64,000 nucleotides of DNA from Amycolatopsis benzoatilytica AK 16/65 (lineage in GTDB: Bacteria; Actinomycetota; Actinomycetes; Mycobacteriales; Pseudonocardiaceae), in the NCBI RefSeq assembly GCF_000383915.1, contig NZ_KB912942.1, positions 1,209,846-1,273,845 of the forward strand. The letters are read 5' to 3'. A program made the position numbers and the translations under genes. Positions 8,178-23,228 of this stretch are shown one piece after another (the first letter of the stretch is position 1; each line of letters begins with the position of its first letter). The notes under the pieces were generated by a model that saw nothing but the letters and a program-made list of their open reading frames with translations, did no database searches and had not been told where the DNA came from.

Positions 8178-11100
8178 ATGCGCGCATTCGTCCACTTGCA
8201 CGTCCACACCGAGTATTCGATGTTGGACGGTGCGGCGAAGATCGGCCCGTTGTTCGCGGAGGCGGCCCGGTTGGGGATGCCTGCGGTGGGGATGACCGAT
8301 CACGGGAACATGTACGGCGGGGACGAGTTTTACCAGACGTCGAAGAAGCACGGGATCAAGCCGATCATCGGGATCGAGGCGTATGTCGCGCCGGAGTCGC
8401 GGTTTCATAAGAAGCCGGTTTTCTGGGGGCAGGCGAATCAGCGGGGGTCGGACGAGTTCGGTGAGGGCGGGGACGTTTCGGGCGGTGGTGCGTATACGCA
8501 CATGACGATGGTGGCGGGTGATGCGACGGGGTTGCGGAATCTGTTCAAGCTGTCGTCGTTGGCGTCGATTCAGGGGTATTACCGGAAGCCGCGGATGGAC
8601 CGGGAGCTGATCGCGGAGAATGCGGCGGGGATTATCGCGACGACGGGGTGTCCGTCGGGCGAGGTGCAGACGCGGTTGCGGTTGGGGCAGCGGGAGGCGG
8701 CGATTCAGGCCGCGTCGGATTACAAGGATATTTTCGGGGCGGGGAATTTTTTCCTGGAGTTGATGGATCACGGGTTGCCGATCGAGCGGTCGGTGCGGGA
8801 GGGTTTGCTGGAGGTCGGGAAGCTGCTGGATTTGCCGTCGTTGGCGACGAATGATTCGCATTATGTGACGAAGGATCAGGCGGATACGCATTCGGCGTTG
8901 TTGTGTGTGCAGGCGGGGAAGACGCTGAATGATCCGACGCGGTTCAAGTTCGACGGGGATGGTTATTTCCTGAAGTCCGCGGAGGAGATGCGGGAGTACT
9001 GGGATCGGGAGGTTCCGGGGGCGGCGGACAACACGCTGTTGATCGCGGAGCGGGTCGAGTCGTATGAGGACGTGTACGCGCACAAGGACCGGATGCCGGT
9101 CTTCGACGTCCCGGAAGGCCACACCGAAGCCACCTGGCTGCAGCACGAAGTCATGGCCGGCCTCGCCGAGAGAATGCCGGACGGCGTTCCCAGCGAGTAC
9201 CGTGATCGCGCTGAGTACGAACTCGGCGTCATCGTGGACAAAGGGTTTCCCGGCTACTTCTTGATCACCGCGGACCTGATCGCGCACGCTCGCACCTCGG
9301 GGATCCGGGTGGGGCCGGGGCGAGGGTCGGCAGCCGGGTCGCTGGTCGCCTACGCGCTGCGGATCACCAATCTCGACCCGATCCGGCACGGCCTGCTCTT
9401 CGAGCGGTTCCTGAACCCGGAGCGAGTGTCCATGCCGGACATCGACATGGACTTCGACGACCGCCGCCGCGGCGAGATGATCCGGTACGCCACCGACAAG
9501 TACGGCTCGGACCGGGTCGCCCAGGTCATCACGTTCGGCACGATCAAGACCAAGGCGGCGATCAAGGATTCCGCGAGAGTCCACTTCGGCCAGCCGGGGT
9601 ATGCGATCGCGGACAAGATCTCGAAGGCGCTGCCGCCGCCGGTGGCGGCCAAGGACATTCCGTTGGCCGGCATCGTGGACGCCGGGCACGAGCGCTACGC
9701 CGAGGCGGCGGAAGTCCGGGCGCTGGTCGAGACCGACGACGAGTGCAAAACGATCTTCGACACCGCCCGCGGGCTGGAGGGCCTGATCCGCAACGCCGGC
9801 GTGCACGCCTGCGCGGTCATCATGTCCAGCGAACCGCTCGACGAAGTGATTCCGTTGTGGCGCAGGGACGACGGTTCGATCATCACCGGCTGGGACTACC
9901 CGTCCTGCGAGGCCATCGGCCTGCTGAAGATGGACTTCCTGGGCCTGCGCACCCTGACCGTCATCGGCGACGCGATCGACAACATCAACGTCAACCGCGG
10001 CGAGGACGTCGATCTGGACTTGCTGGCCACCGACGACGCGGAGACATTCGCGCTGCTGGTCCGGGGAGACAGCCTCGGGGTGTTCCAACTGGACGGCGGG
10101 GCGATGCGTGATCTGCTGCGCCGGATGCGTCCCACCGGGTTCGAAGACATCGTCGCGGTCAACGCGCTGTACCGGCCGGGTCCGATGGCGATGAACACGC
10201 ACAACAACTACGCGGACCGCAAGAACCGGCGGCAGGCGGTCGATCCGATCCATCCGGAACTGGCCGGACCGCTGCGCGAAATCCTTGCCGAAACGCATGG
10301 CCTGGTGGTCTACCAGGAACAGATCATGCAGATCGCGCGGCAGGTCGCCGGGTACTCGATGGGCCGCGCGGACGTGCTCCGGCGGGCGATGGGCAAGAAG
10401 AAAAAAGAAGTACTGGAAAAGGAGTTCGAGGGCTTCCGGGACGGGATGGTCGCCAACGGTTTTTCCGCGGCGGCGGTGCGGGCATTGTGGGACACGATCC
10501 TGCCGTTCGCCGGCTACGCGTTCAACAAGTCGCACGCCGCCGGCTACGCGCTGGTCGGGTATTGGACCGCGTATCTCAAGGCGAACTACACCGCGGAGTA
10601 CATGGCCGCGTTGCTGACGTCGGTGGGGGACAACAAGGACAAGTCGGCGATCTATCTGTCGGAGTGCCGTCGGCTGGGGATCAAGGTGCTGCCGCCGGAT
10701 GTGAACGAGTCGGCGCTGCGGTTCGCGGCCGTCGGGAGCGACATCCGGTTCGGTCTGGGCGCGGTGCGCAATGTGGGCGCGAACGTGGTGGAGTCGATCA
10801 TCAAGACGCGCGAGGAGAAGGGCAAGTATTCCTCGTTCACCGAGTTCCTGGACAAGTCGGAGCTGGTGGCGTGCAACAAGCGGGTGATCGAGTCGCTGAT
10901 CAAGGCGGGTGCGTTCGACTCGATGGGGCACACCCGGCTGTCGATGATCCAGGTGCACGAGGACGCGGTGGAAGCTGTCGTGCAGCTCAAGCGCCAGGAA
11001 GCGATGGGACAATTCGATCTCTTCGGCGGCGACGAGCAACCGGCCTCGTCGCCGCTGGCGCATCTGAAGTTCGGTGCCGAGGAATGGCCGCGCAAACAGC

Positions 11101-11696
11101 TGCTGGCCCATGAGCGGGACATGCTCGGACTGTATGTCTCCGGCCATCCGCTCGACGGCGCGGAAGGAATTCTCCGCAGACACGCGCCCCGTCCGATCGC
11201 GGCGATCATCGACAACCCGCCGAAAGAAGGCGAACTGATCGTTTCCGGGTTGATCACCTCGCTGGAGCGGCGGGTCAACAAAAAGGGCGAGCCGTGGGCG
11301 ATCTGCACGGTGGAGGACCTGGACGCGTCGCTGGAGGTGCTGTTCTTTCCCAAGTCGTACGCGTTGTGCTCGGCGGACCTGGTCGAGGACAACGCGGTGC
11401 TGGTGAAGGGCCGGGTCAACTGGCGGGAGGACAAGATGTCCGTCTTCGGCGCGGCGGTGGTGTCGCTGGATCTGACCGAACTCGGCGAAACGCCGCTGGT
11501 GCTGTACACGCGGGCAGAGAAGGTCACCTTGCCGATGGTGCTGGAACTGAAGCAGACATTGTTGGCGTACAAAGGAAAAACGCCGGTTCACGTGCAGGTG
11601 GGGGAACGCCGGTACGCGCTGGACGGGTACTCGGTTCAGGTCACGCCGGCGCTGCTGGGCGAGATCAAGACGATCCGGGGAATCGCGTTGACCTGA
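8178..11696 (+). CDS. dnaE: DNA polymerase III subunit alpha
   Basis: The 1172-residue replicative polymerase (DnaE1 type). It begins with a PHP domain ([20 protein letters not shown]), then the C-family palm with the catalytic aspartates in [16 protein letters not shown] (D421, D423). [16 protein letters not shown], the fingers region [11 protein letters not shown] and NALYRPGPM, a helix-hairpin-helix and an OB fold near the C-terminus ([22 protein letters not shown]) follow. The length matches actinobacterial DnaE1. The ATG at 8178 was chosen because the conserved N-terminus starts there. The first ~900 bases prefer G- and T-ending codons, and from about 9080 C-ending codons dominate, an abrupt change within one gene. 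Confidence 0.97.
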   Translation: MRAFVHLHVHTEYSMLDGAAKIGPLFAEAARLGMPAVGMTDHGNMYGGDEFYQTSKKHGIKPIIGIEAYVAPESRFHKKPVFWGQANQRGSDEFGEGGDVSGGGAYTHMTMVAGDATGLRNLFKLSSLASIQGYYRKPRMDRELIAENAAGIIATTGCPSGEVQTRLRLGQREAAIQAASDYKDIFGAGNFFLELMDHGLPIERSVREGLLEVGKLLDLPSLATNDSHYVTKDQADTHSALLCVQAGKTLNDPTRFKFDGDGYFLKSAEEMREYWDREVPGAADNTLLIAERVESYEDVYAHKDRMPVFDVPEGHTEATWLQHEVMAGLAERMPDGVPSEYRDRAEYELGVIVDKGFPGYFLITADLIAHARTSGIRVGPGRGSAAGSLVAYALRITNLDPIRHGLLFERFLNPERVSMPDIDMDFDDRRRGEMIRYATDKYGSDRVAQVITFGTIKTKAAIKDSARVHFGQPGYAIADKISKALPPPVAAKDIPLAGIVDAGHERYAEAAEVRALVETDDECKTIFDTARGLEGLIRNAGVHACAVIMSSEPLDEVIPLWRRDDGSIITGWDYPSCEAIGLLKMDFLGLRTLTVIGDAIDNINVNRGEDVDLDLLATDDAETFALLVRGDSLGVFQLDGGAMRDLLRRMRPTGFEDIVAVNALYRPGPMAMNTHNNYADRKNRRQAVDPIHPELAGPLREILAETHGLVVYQEQIMQIARQVAGYSMGRADVLRRAMGKKKKEVLEKEFEGFRDGMVANGFSAAAVRALWDTILPFAGYAFNKSHAAGYALVGYWTAYLKANYTAEYMAALLTSVGDNKDKSAIYLSECRRLGIKVLPPDVNESALRFAAVGSDIRFGLGAVRNVGANVVESIIKTREEKGKYSSFTEFLDKSELVACNKRVIESLIKAGAFDSMGHTRLSMIQVHEDAVEAVVQLKRQEAMGQFDLFGGDEQPASSPLAHLKFGAEEWPRKQLLAHERDMLGLYVSGHPLDGAEGILRRHAPRPIAAIIDNPPKEGELIVSGLITSLERRVNKKGEPWAICTVEDLDASLEVLFFPKSYALCSADLVEDNAVLVKGRVNWREDKMSVFGAAVVSLDLTELGETPLVLYTRAEKVTLPMVLELKQTLLAYKGKTPVHVQVGERRYALDGYSVQVTPALLGEIKTIRGIALT

Positions 11697-11835
11697 CCGT
11701 CGCAGGGGTCCTATCCTCCGGGGACCGGCCAGTCCGGAATCTGATCACGGCTGCGGCTTCTGTCCGCGCCGGCCCTCCCTGCGCTGCAGCGAGCTTCTGA
11801 CGACCCCCGTGACGACCTGAGAACGGAGTACCCCC

Positions 11836-12333
11836 ATGCCTCTTGCCCGATTGACCACCGGCACCGAACGCGCGCTCCTGGAGAACGCGCTCGACCGCAA
11901 CCGCGAAGCCCTGATCGCGACCGCGCGCGGCCTGTCCGAAGCCGACGCCCGCCGCCGGCTCGTCGGTTCGCTGACAACGCCGATTTCCCTGCTCAAACAC
12001 GCCGCGGGAGCCGAACGGATCTGGTTTCAGCGCTTCTGGGCAGGCCTGGCCGAGGCCGACTGCGACGGGTACTCGAAGCGGGACGTGGGCACCTTCGCGG
12101 TCGCCGACGACGAAAGCCTGGCCGAGGTGATCGCCGAGTTCGAACGGGCCAGCCAGCGCTCGCGGGAGATCACTGCCCGGTTCGAACTGGACGACACCAA
12201 GGACATGCCCCGGGAAGGGACGGTCAGCATGCGCTGGACACTGCTCATGATGAGCGAGGAATTCGCCCGGCACGCCGGACACGGGGACATCCTCCGCGAG
12301 CAGATCGACGGCGTCCCGCACCCGAAGCGCTAA
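11836..12333 (+). CDS. DinB/DUF664-family protein
   Basis: A 165-residue four-helix-bundle protein of the DinB superfamily. The metal-binding histidines are likely those in LLKHAAGAERIWF and in EEFARHAGHGDILREQ, spaced as in DUF664 members. Such proteins are frequently thiol-dependent S-transferases or isomerases in actinomycetes, but no substrate is evident. GGAG lies ahead of the ATG at 11836. It ends 88 bp from the carboxylase gene, facing it, with a palindrome between them. Confidence 0.82.
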   Translation: MPLARLTTGTERALLENALDRNREALIATARGLSEADARRRLVGSLTTPISLLKHAAGAERIWFQRFWAGLAEADCDGYSKRDVGTFAVADDESLAEVIAEFERASQRSREITARFELDDTKDMPREGTVSMRWTLLMMSEEFARHAGHGDILREQIDGVPHPKR

Positions 12334-12355
12334 GGCCGCTTCATCGCCTCGCCCG

Positions 12356-12410
12356 GTCCGGGAAGTGCCCCTTGCCGGACTTGGATTCCGGCAAGGGGCC
12401 CCTCACTGAC
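12356..12410. repeat. interspersed palindromic repeat, locus 2 (bidirectional terminator-like)
   Basis: CCCCTTGCCGGA and TCCGGCAAGGGG form a 12-bp stem within a degenerate copy of the GTCCGTGAAGGG family. It sits exactly between two convergent genes and could stop transcription from both sides, although no T-run follows. Confidence 0.7.
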
Positions 12411-12420
12411 TAGCGCAACG

Positions 12421-17880
<5,460 letters not shown>

Positions 17881-18208
17881 GGACAAAGCCTCCAAGCGAA
17901 CCTGACTGCACTGACGCGCAGCAGGCGACGTCCGCTTGCCCGGAACGCCGCCTGTCTCCGTCGTACACACTGCTCTCTTACCGGCGGGTACACCAATGTC
18001 GCGGATGGCGCATGCCGGGCCTGCCGGATTGTAGGAACCCGCCAAAAAGCGCTCGTGTCACGTCGTTCGGCGCGCGATTTCTCGCGAGGTATGCCACAAA
18101 TCACGCCCGGTTGGCCAGGGGCGAGGGCAACTGGACCGGAAGACGTTTCCGGCGGGTTGAGCGGGGGTTACCGGATGTTCAGCGCCGGCCCGGCAGGTTC
18201 TCCTCGCG

Positions 18209-18263
18209 GTCCGTGAAGGGCCCCTTGAGGGAATCCAAGTCCCTCAAGGGGCCCTTCGCGGAC
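18209..18263. repeat. interspersed palindromic repeat, locus 3
   Basis: A near-perfect copy of subfamily A: GTCCGTGAAGGGCCCCTTGA, then GGGAATCCAAGTCCC, then the reverse complement of the first block. Unlike the other copies it lies between two divergent genes (carboxylase and ssgA-like), so it cannot act simply as a terminator of a neighbouring gene. Confidence 0.85.
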
Positions 18264-18690
18264 AACTGGGCGGCGGCGGGCGTGCAGCGGGGCGGCCGAG
18301 CCAAGTGGGGAGCGGGGTGCCGGGCCAAGCGTGCACCGGGGCGGCTGTTGAGCGAGGCGATCGGCCGAACTTCGCGCGTCGGTGGGTACCGATCGGTGGG
18401 ACTTGGCGCGGATCCGTCGTTCAGCCTGCCCAGTGCGTCTCCCGGCGCGCTCCGCCGCGGTGAGTCTCCCCAGGTCGAGGTGCCCGCGGCGGCTCCGGAA
18501 CGCGATCTTGGCCCATGCCCGGCCGGTTGCCCGTTCCTGCTCCGGCTGCTGCCCTTCTGTAAGCAAGTGAGACGTAGATCTCCACCCTTAGAGTGAAACA
18601 TGCCCGGCCGGGCAGCTTACGCTCTCACGGCGCGTTACTTATTGAGACACATTCACTTCGGTCCGGACAGGTTCGCGACCGGGTAACGAA
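18264..18690. other. gene-free stretch upstream of the ssgA-like gene
   Basis: The 822-bp gap between the carboxylase and ssgA-like starts contains the repeat at 18209, a 14-bp palindrome at 18601 and otherwise no reading frame I can support. Open frames here translate the repeat itself (…VKGPLRESKSLKGPFAD…) or lack a ribosome binding site. Confidence 0.5.
18601..18614. promoter_or_regulatory. candidate operator upstream of the ssgA-like gene
   Basis: TGCCCGGCCGGGCA is a perfect 14-bp palindrome about 90 bp before the start codon, in a locally A/T-richer region (GAGTGAAACA before it, TTACTTATTGAGACA after it). It could be an operator for a developmental regulator; the GC-rich composition also allows chance. 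Confidence 0.25.
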
Positions 18691-18702
18691 GGAGGCGCCG
18701 TA

Positions 18703-19116
18703 GTGGGTACCGAGCCGCAGGTCGTCCGCGCCACGATCATTTTCGGGCTGCGCACGTTCGGGTCCGTCCCGCTGCCGGTGCGCGCCGATCTGGAATACGA
18801 CCCGGTCGATCCGTTCGCGGTGTCCGTCGGCTACCACGCCGGCGGCAGTGTGGTGCGCTGGCTGTTCGGCCGCGACCTGCTCGGCGACGGACTGCTCGCC
18901 CCGGCAGGCGACGGCGACGTCCGGGTGCGGCCCGCCGCCGACGACAGCCGGGTGCTGGTCGAGCTGAACGCGCCGGACGGGTCCGCGGTGCTGGAGGCGC
19001 CGGCGAACGAGCTCGCCGACTTCCTCGACCGCACTTACGACGAGGTCCCGGTCGGCACCGAAGACAGCTGCTTCGACTTCGACGCGGAACTGGCGAAGCT
19101 CGCCCTTCGCGACTGA
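18703..19116 (+). CDS. SsgA-like (SALP) sporulation/cell-division protein
   Basis: A 137-residue protein of the SsgA/SsgB family, which in filamentous actinomycetes positions septa and recruits FtsZ. Family hallmarks are LPVRADLEYDPVDPFAVSVGYH, VVRWLFGRDLL, GDVRVRPAADDSRVLVEL and EAPANELADFLDRTY…VPVGTED. The length equals typical SsgB (about 137), and the sequence looks closest to that class, but orthology is not proven. The GTG start at 18703 has GGAGG 7 bases upstream. It is followed at 43 bp by a glycosyltransferase gene. Confidence 0.9.
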   Translation: MGTEPQVVRATIIFGLRTFGSVPLPVRADLEYDPVDPFAVSVGYHAGGSVVRWLFGRDLLGDGLLAPAGDGDVRVRPAADDSRVLVELNAPDGSAVLEAPANELADFLDRTYDEVPVGTEDSCFDFDAELAKLALRD

Positions 19117-19159
19117 ACCGGATCGCCTTCCCACCCGTGCCAAGGGGGAGGGAGGCATC

Positions 19160-20161
19160 GTGTTCTGGTTCGTAGTGCCCGGCGACATCGACGACCGCAG
19201 CGTGCCCAGCGGCGGCAACACCTACGACCGTCGCATGGCTGAGGAGCTGGCCGCCCGGCTGACCCCGGTCGACGGCAGCTGGCCGGATCCCGGCCCGGCC
19301 GCGCGGCAGCGGCTCGGCCAGGTGCTCGCCGAGATCCCCGACGGTTCGACGGTGCTGCTCGACGGTCTCGTCGCGTGCGGGGTGCCAGATGTCCTCGCGC
19401 CGCACGCCGCCCGGCTCGATATGGCGATTCTTGTCCACCTGCCGTTGGCCGACGAGACTGGCCTCGACCGACAGCGCGCGGCTGACCTTGGCGCTCGCGA
19501 GCGCAAGGCGCTCGACCTGGCTCGGCGCGTCATCGTCACCAGTCCAGCTGCCGCGCGCGCCCTCGAAGGCCGTGCCGCGCAGGCTGTCCCGCCCGGCACC
19601 GATCCCGCGCCGCCCGCGGCCGGGACGGACGGCAGGTCGCAGCTGATCTGCGTCGCCGCGGTGACTCCGCGCAAGGGACAAGACCTGCTGCTGACCGCAC
19701 TGTCTCAAGTAGACGGTCTCGCCGTCGACTTCGTCGGCTCGCGCACCCGAAACCCGGCCTACGCCAACGGCTTGCCGAGGCATCCGCGAGCCCGGTTCAC
19801 CGGCCCGCTCTCCGGTGCTGCGCTCGAAGCCGCCTATCACCGCGCGGACCTGCTGGTTTTGCCGTCGCACGCGGAGACCTACGGCATGGTCGTCACCGAA
19901 GCGCTCGCGCGCGGGATCCCGGTGCTGGCGGCGGAGGTAGGCGGGATCCCGGACGCGCTTGGCCGCGCGCCCGACGGCGAGTTGCCGGGGCTGCTGGTCC
20001 CGCCTGCCGACGCGGCGGCGCTCGTGACAGCGCTGCGGTCCTGGCGCGACGACCCAGACCTGCGGCGCCGGCTACGGGTTGCTGCCGCCGCGCGAGCGCG
20101 CACACTGGAGACTTGGCCCGCCGCGGCTGCGCGGCTGGGCGGCATCTTGGGGGTGCGTTGA
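19160..20161 (+). CDS. GT4-type glycosyltransferase
   Basis: A 333-residue GT-B glycosyltransferase. The C-terminal nucleotide-sugar domain is recognisable from LICVAAVTPRKGQDLLLTAL and the E-x7-E motif HAETYGMVVTEALARGIPVLA. The N-terminal half is short and begins with a loop VPSGGNTYDRRMAEEL. It probably transfers a hexose to a lipid or glycan acceptor, and acceptor and donor are unknown. The GTG at 19160 follows GGGAGG. Its stop overlaps the start of the next gene (TGATG), a membrane protein of the type often paired with glycolipid or teichoic-like pathways. Confidence 0.87.
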   Translation: MFWFVVPGDIDDRSVPSGGNTYDRRMAEELAARLTPVDGSWPDPGPAARQRLGQVLAEIPDGSTVLLDGLVACGVPDVLAPHAARLDMAILVHLPLADETGLDRQRAADLGARERKALDLARRVIVTSPAAARALEGRAAQAVPPGTDPAPPAAGTDGRSQLICVAAVTPRKGQDLLLTALSQVDGLAVDFVGSRTRNPAYANGLPRHPRARFTGPLSGAALEAAYHRADLLVLPSHAETYGMVVTEALARGIPVLAAEVGGIPDALGRAPDGELPGLLVPPADAAALVTALRSWRDDPDLRRRLRVAAAARARTLETWPAAAARLGGILGVR

Positions 20162-21252
20162 TGCGCTGGCTGCGTCTGCTGGCCGGGGCCGCGCTCATCG
20201 CGGCGCTGTGCTGGCGATTCGGCACTGACGCCTTCGTGGCCGGCCTGCGCGCCCTCGGTCCGGCTCCGATCTTCGTCGCGCTGACGATCGGGGCGGTGAC
20301 GACGCTGGCGAGCGCGGCGCGGTGGCGCTTGGTCGCGGCCGGCCTCGGCCTGAGACTGCCGTTCCGCGAGGCGGTCGGCGACTACTACGGCGCGCAGTTC
20401 CTCAACGGAGTCCTGCCCGCGGGGGTGCTCGGCGACGTGCATCGAGCCGTGCAGCACGGTCGCCGGTCCGGTGACGTCGGGCGCGGCGTGCGCGCGGTCG
20501 TACTGGAACGCGTTGCCGGACAAGCGGTAGTGCTCGTCGCCGCACTGGCGGTGCTCGCTTTCCGGCCGGAACTGCTGCCGCGCCAAGTGGTGCTCTGCCT
20601 CGGGCTGGTCGCGGTCGCCGCGGTGGCCGTGGCGTCGGTGATGCGGCGGCGGTTGCGGCAGGTGTGGGCGGCGGACATTCGCTCCGGGCTGCTCGCCGCC
20701 TGGCCCGGCGTCGCCGGCTGGTCACTGTTCGCGGTGGCGGGGCATCTGACGCTGTTCGTGGTCGCCGCGCGGGCAGCGGGCGCGAGCGCACCGCTGAGCG
20801 TCCTGCTGCCGCTGCTGGTGCTCGCGTTGCTGGCGATGGGGCTGCCGCTGAATGTCGGCGGGTTCGGCCCGCGGGAGGGCGCGGCGGCGGTCTCCTTCGC
20901 GGCTGCCGGGCTGGGTGCGGAGCTGGGCGTGACGGTCTCGGTCGGCTACGGCGCGCTCGCCCTCGTGTCCACCTTGCCTGGTGGGGCGGTGCTGCTGCTG
21001 CGCCGGATGATCCCACGGCGAGAGGTGCCCAGCGGGCAGGTATCGTCCGGCTGGTGGCGAGGGATTTTCGAACAAAGTGGCGGCGATTCTCCGCGCTCCT
21101 TGTCCTTCCCGCGCTGGCCGCGTCGGCGTGCGCGGCTTCGGACGCCACCGGTGCCGGCGACGTCGTCCACACCGCCGCTGGCTCCGTGCGCGGCATCGTC
21201 AGCGCTGGGCACCGGCTCTTCCAAGGCATCCCGTACGCCGCCCCGCCAGTAG
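20161..21252 (+). CDS. UPF0104 / LPG-synthase-TM-type integral membrane protein
   Basis: A 363-residue polytopic membrane protein of the flippase-like family related to the membrane half of MprF. It shows YYGAQFLNGVLPAGVLGDVHRAVQHGRR (the family's conserved N-x-x-x-P-G-x-x-G-D motif), several hydrophobic helices and GLPLNVGGFGPREGAAA near the end of the core. It is coupled to the glycosyltransferase and may translocate its lipid product. The last ~60 residues (from about 300) are Ser/Pro/Arg-rich and translated from the shadow of the following esterase gene, a 199-bp out-of-frame overlap. The real stop may have been lost. Confidence 0.8.
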   Translation: MRWLRLLAGAALIAALCWRFGTDAFVAGLRALGPAPIFVALTIGAVTTLASAARWRLVAAGLGLRLPFREAVGDYYGAQFLNGVLPAGVLGDVHRAVQHGRRSGDVGRGVRAVVLERVAGQAVVLVAALAVLAFRPELLPRQVVLCLGLVAVAAVAVASVMRRRLRQVWAADIRSGLLAAWPGVAGWSLFAVAGHLTLFVVAARAAGASAPLSVLLPLLVLALLAMGLPLNVGGFGPREGAAAVSFAAAGLGAELGVTVSVGYGALALVSTLPGGAVLLLRRMIPRREVPSGQVSSGWWRGIFEQSGGDSPRSLSFPRWPRRRARLRTPPVPATSSTPPLAPCAASSALGTGSSKASRTPPRQ

Positions 21253-22532
21253 GCGAGCTGCGCTGGCAGCCGCCGGCCCCGGCTCAGCCGTGGACCGGGG
21301 AGCGTGACGCCACCCGGCCTGGGCCACATTGCCCGCAGGCGCTCGCGGACGCGTTGACCAGCGAAGACTGCCTCTATCTGAACGTTTGGACCCCGCCGGC
21401 CGGCGCCGTGAAGCGACCGGTGCTGGTGTGGCTGCACGGCGGCGCGTTCCTCACCGGCGGCGGCGACCGGTACCAGGCCGCCCGGCTCGTCGGCCACGGC
21501 GACGCGGTGGTGGTCACGCTCAACTACCGGCTCGGCGCGCTTGGCTTCCTCGCCGACCCGGCGCTGGGCCGCGAGCCCGGCAACTACGGCTTCCTGGACC
21601 AGCAGCAGGCGTTGCGCTGGGTGCGGGACAACATCGCCTCGTTCGGCGGCGACCCGGGCCAGGTGACCGTCGCGGGCGAGTCCGCGGGCGGGATTTCGGT
21701 GTGCGACCACCTGGTCGCGCCGGGTTCGCGGGGCCTGTTCCGGGCCGCGATCATCCAAAGTGGACCTTGCCAGGCGCAGACCACGTTGCCGGACGCGGAA
21801 CGCAAGAGCGTCGCGTACTCGGCCGCGCAGGGCTGCACTGATCGGTCGACGGCCGCCGCGTGCCTGCGGGCGCTGCCGGTCGCGAAGCTGCTGACCGGAC
21901 CTTCTTATGTGTCGGTGGCGGGCGTCGACCTGCCCGGTCCGGCGCTGGGCGGCTCGGTGCTGCCGGCCAAGACGGCCGCGGTCCCGGTACCGGTCCTTAT
22001 CGGCACGACGCACGACGAGTTCACGTACTTCCTGGCGGAACAAGCGGCGACCGGATTTGTCGTCGACCAGCACAGTTATCCGCAGGCGCTCGCCCGGGTC
22101 TTCCCGGATCCGGCGGCCGTGGCCCGTGCGTATCCGCTGGATTCGTTTCACGGCAACGCTTCCCTCGCCTACGCGGCGGCCGTCACGGACTGGGCGTTCG
22201 CCTGCCCGGCCGCGCGGCTCGCCGGTTCGCTGCCCGCGGCGTCGACCTACGAGTTCGACGACCCGACGTCGCCGGCCGCCGCCCCGCGCTCGCCGTTCCC
22301 GCTCGGCGCGACACACGCGTCCGAACTGCCGTACCTGTTCGAGCTGGGCGATCGGCCACCCGCGCTGACGCCCGCGCAGCAGCGTCTCGCGGACCGGATG
22401 GCGGGCGACTGGATGTCGTTCGTCCGAGGCCGCCCGGCCGGCTCGGCGATCGCCTATCGGGCGGACGGCGCGCGGCCGCTGACCGGTTTCGCGGAGGATC
22501 ATCGTTGCGGTTTCTGGGCTTCTCTACGCTGA
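21054..22532 (+). CDS. type B carboxylesterase, lipoprotein
   Basis: A 492-residue carboxylesterase/lipase of the type B (cholinesterase-like) family. An N-terminal basic stretch and hydrophobic segment end in a lipobox (LAASAC, Cys about 26), so the enzyme is probably membrane-anchored outside the cell. Motifs are YAAPPVGELRWQPP, SEDCLYLNVW, the oxyanion loop LHGGAFLTGGG, the nucleophile S210 in GESAGG and probable catalytic H421 in THASELPYLF. It hydrolyses carboxylic esters; the natural substrate is unknown. The GTG at 21054 starts the signal sequence but lies inside the 3' part of the preceding gene. Confidence 0.9.
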   Translation: MARDFRTKWRRFSALLVLPALAASACAASDATGAGDVVHTAAGSVRGIVSAGHRLFQGIPYAAPPVGELRWQPPAPAQPWTGERDATRPGPHCPQALADALTSEDCLYLNVWTPPAGAVKRPVLVWLHGGAFLTGGGDRYQAARLVGHGDAVVVTLNYRLGALGFLADPALGREPGNYGFLDQQQALRWVRDNIASFGGDPGQVTVAGESAGGISVCDHLVAPGSRGLFRAAIIQSGPCQAQTTLPDAERKSVAYSAAQGCTDRSTAAACLRALPVAKLLTGPSYVSVAGVDLPGPALGGSVLPAKTAAVPVPVLIGTTHDEFTYFLAEQAATGFVVDQHSYPQALARVFPDPAAVARAYPLDSFHGNASLAYAAAVTDWAFACPAARLAGSLPAASTYEFDDPTSPAAAPRSPFPLGATHASELPYLFELGDRPPALTPAQQRLADRMAGDWMSFVRGRPAGSAIAYRADGARPLTGFAEDHRCGFWASLR

Positions 22533-22536
22533 CCGG

Positions 22537-23139
22537 ATGACCGTTCGCGCCGAAGACCTCGACGACGCTCTCGCCTGCGTGTCCGCCGCTCTCGAACCCG
22601 TCGTCGGCGGCGACTGGACGCGCCCGGCCGGAGACCTGGACTGGGACTGCCGCTACACCGCCGAACACCTCGGCGACACGCTCTTGTCCTATGCCGCGCA
22701 GGTGGCGAGCCGCCCCGCCGACCACTATGTGCGCTTCCTGGCGAAGGCGGACGCCGACGCCTCCGCCGGAGAACTGCTGGAGTTCGTCTTGACGGCCGGC
22801 CGGTTGCTGGCCCTGGCGGTCGGCGCCGGCCAGCCGGACGAACGCGCGTATCACCCGACCGGGCGGTCCGATCCCGCTGGCTTCGCGGCCATGGGGTGCG
22901 TGGAACTGCTGCTGCACGGCGACGACATCGCGCGTGGTCTCGGCACCGGAATCGACGCGCCGCGCGAGCTCTGCGCCCGCGTCGTCGAGCGGCTTTTCCC
23001 GGAACAGGAACCGATTCCCGACGGGTGGGACGCGCTGCGCTGGTGCGCGGGCCGGATCGAACTGCCCGGCCGGCCGCGGCGGACCGGCTGGAAATGGCAG
23101 GGCAGCCCGGAATCGGACCGAGTGGCGCCGCCGGCGTGA
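22537..23139 (+). CDS. maleylpyruvate isomerase-like (mycothiol-dependent) protein
   Basis: A 200-residue protein of the maleylpyruvate isomerase N-terminal / DinB-like family. It has the helical-bundle pattern with WDCRYTAEHLGDTLLSYAAQ near residue 45 and a likely metal ligand in CVELLLHGDDIARGLG. In actinomycetes such proteins often use mycothiol, but a specific reaction cannot be named. It starts 4 bases after the esterase stop, so the two are cotranscribed. The metH leader follows. Confidence 0.75.
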   Translation: MTVRAEDLDDALACVSAALEPVVGGDWTRPAGDLDWDCRYTAEHLGDTLLSYAAQVASRPADHYVRFLAKADADASAGELLEFVLTAGRLLALAVGAGQPDERAYHPTGRSDPAGFAAMGCVELLLHGDDIARGLGTGIDAPRELCARVVERLFPEQEPIPDGWDALRWCAGRIELPGRPRRTGWKWQGSPESDRVAPPA

Positions 23140-23228
23140 CCGGTGCCACCGGTGCGCTCGACCGGCGGCGTCTCGCAGAGTGAACGCGGTGTCGGCGCCT
23201 AGGTCACTTCCGGTAGTCTTGTTCCTCA

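Noticed and set aside
8070..11591. A 1173-codon open frame on the minus strand across dnaE
   Set aside because: It is the antisense shadow of dnaE with low-complexity composition; dnaE motifs are complete on the plus strand.
17881..18045. N-terminal extension of the carboxylase to 18045
   Set aside because: The conserved biotin carboxylase start (VFSRVAIVNRGE) and GGAGG place the start at 17880.
18012..18596. A 194-codon plus-strand frame upstream of the ssgA-like gene
   Set aside because: It has no ribosome binding site or domain and reads through the palindromic repeat.
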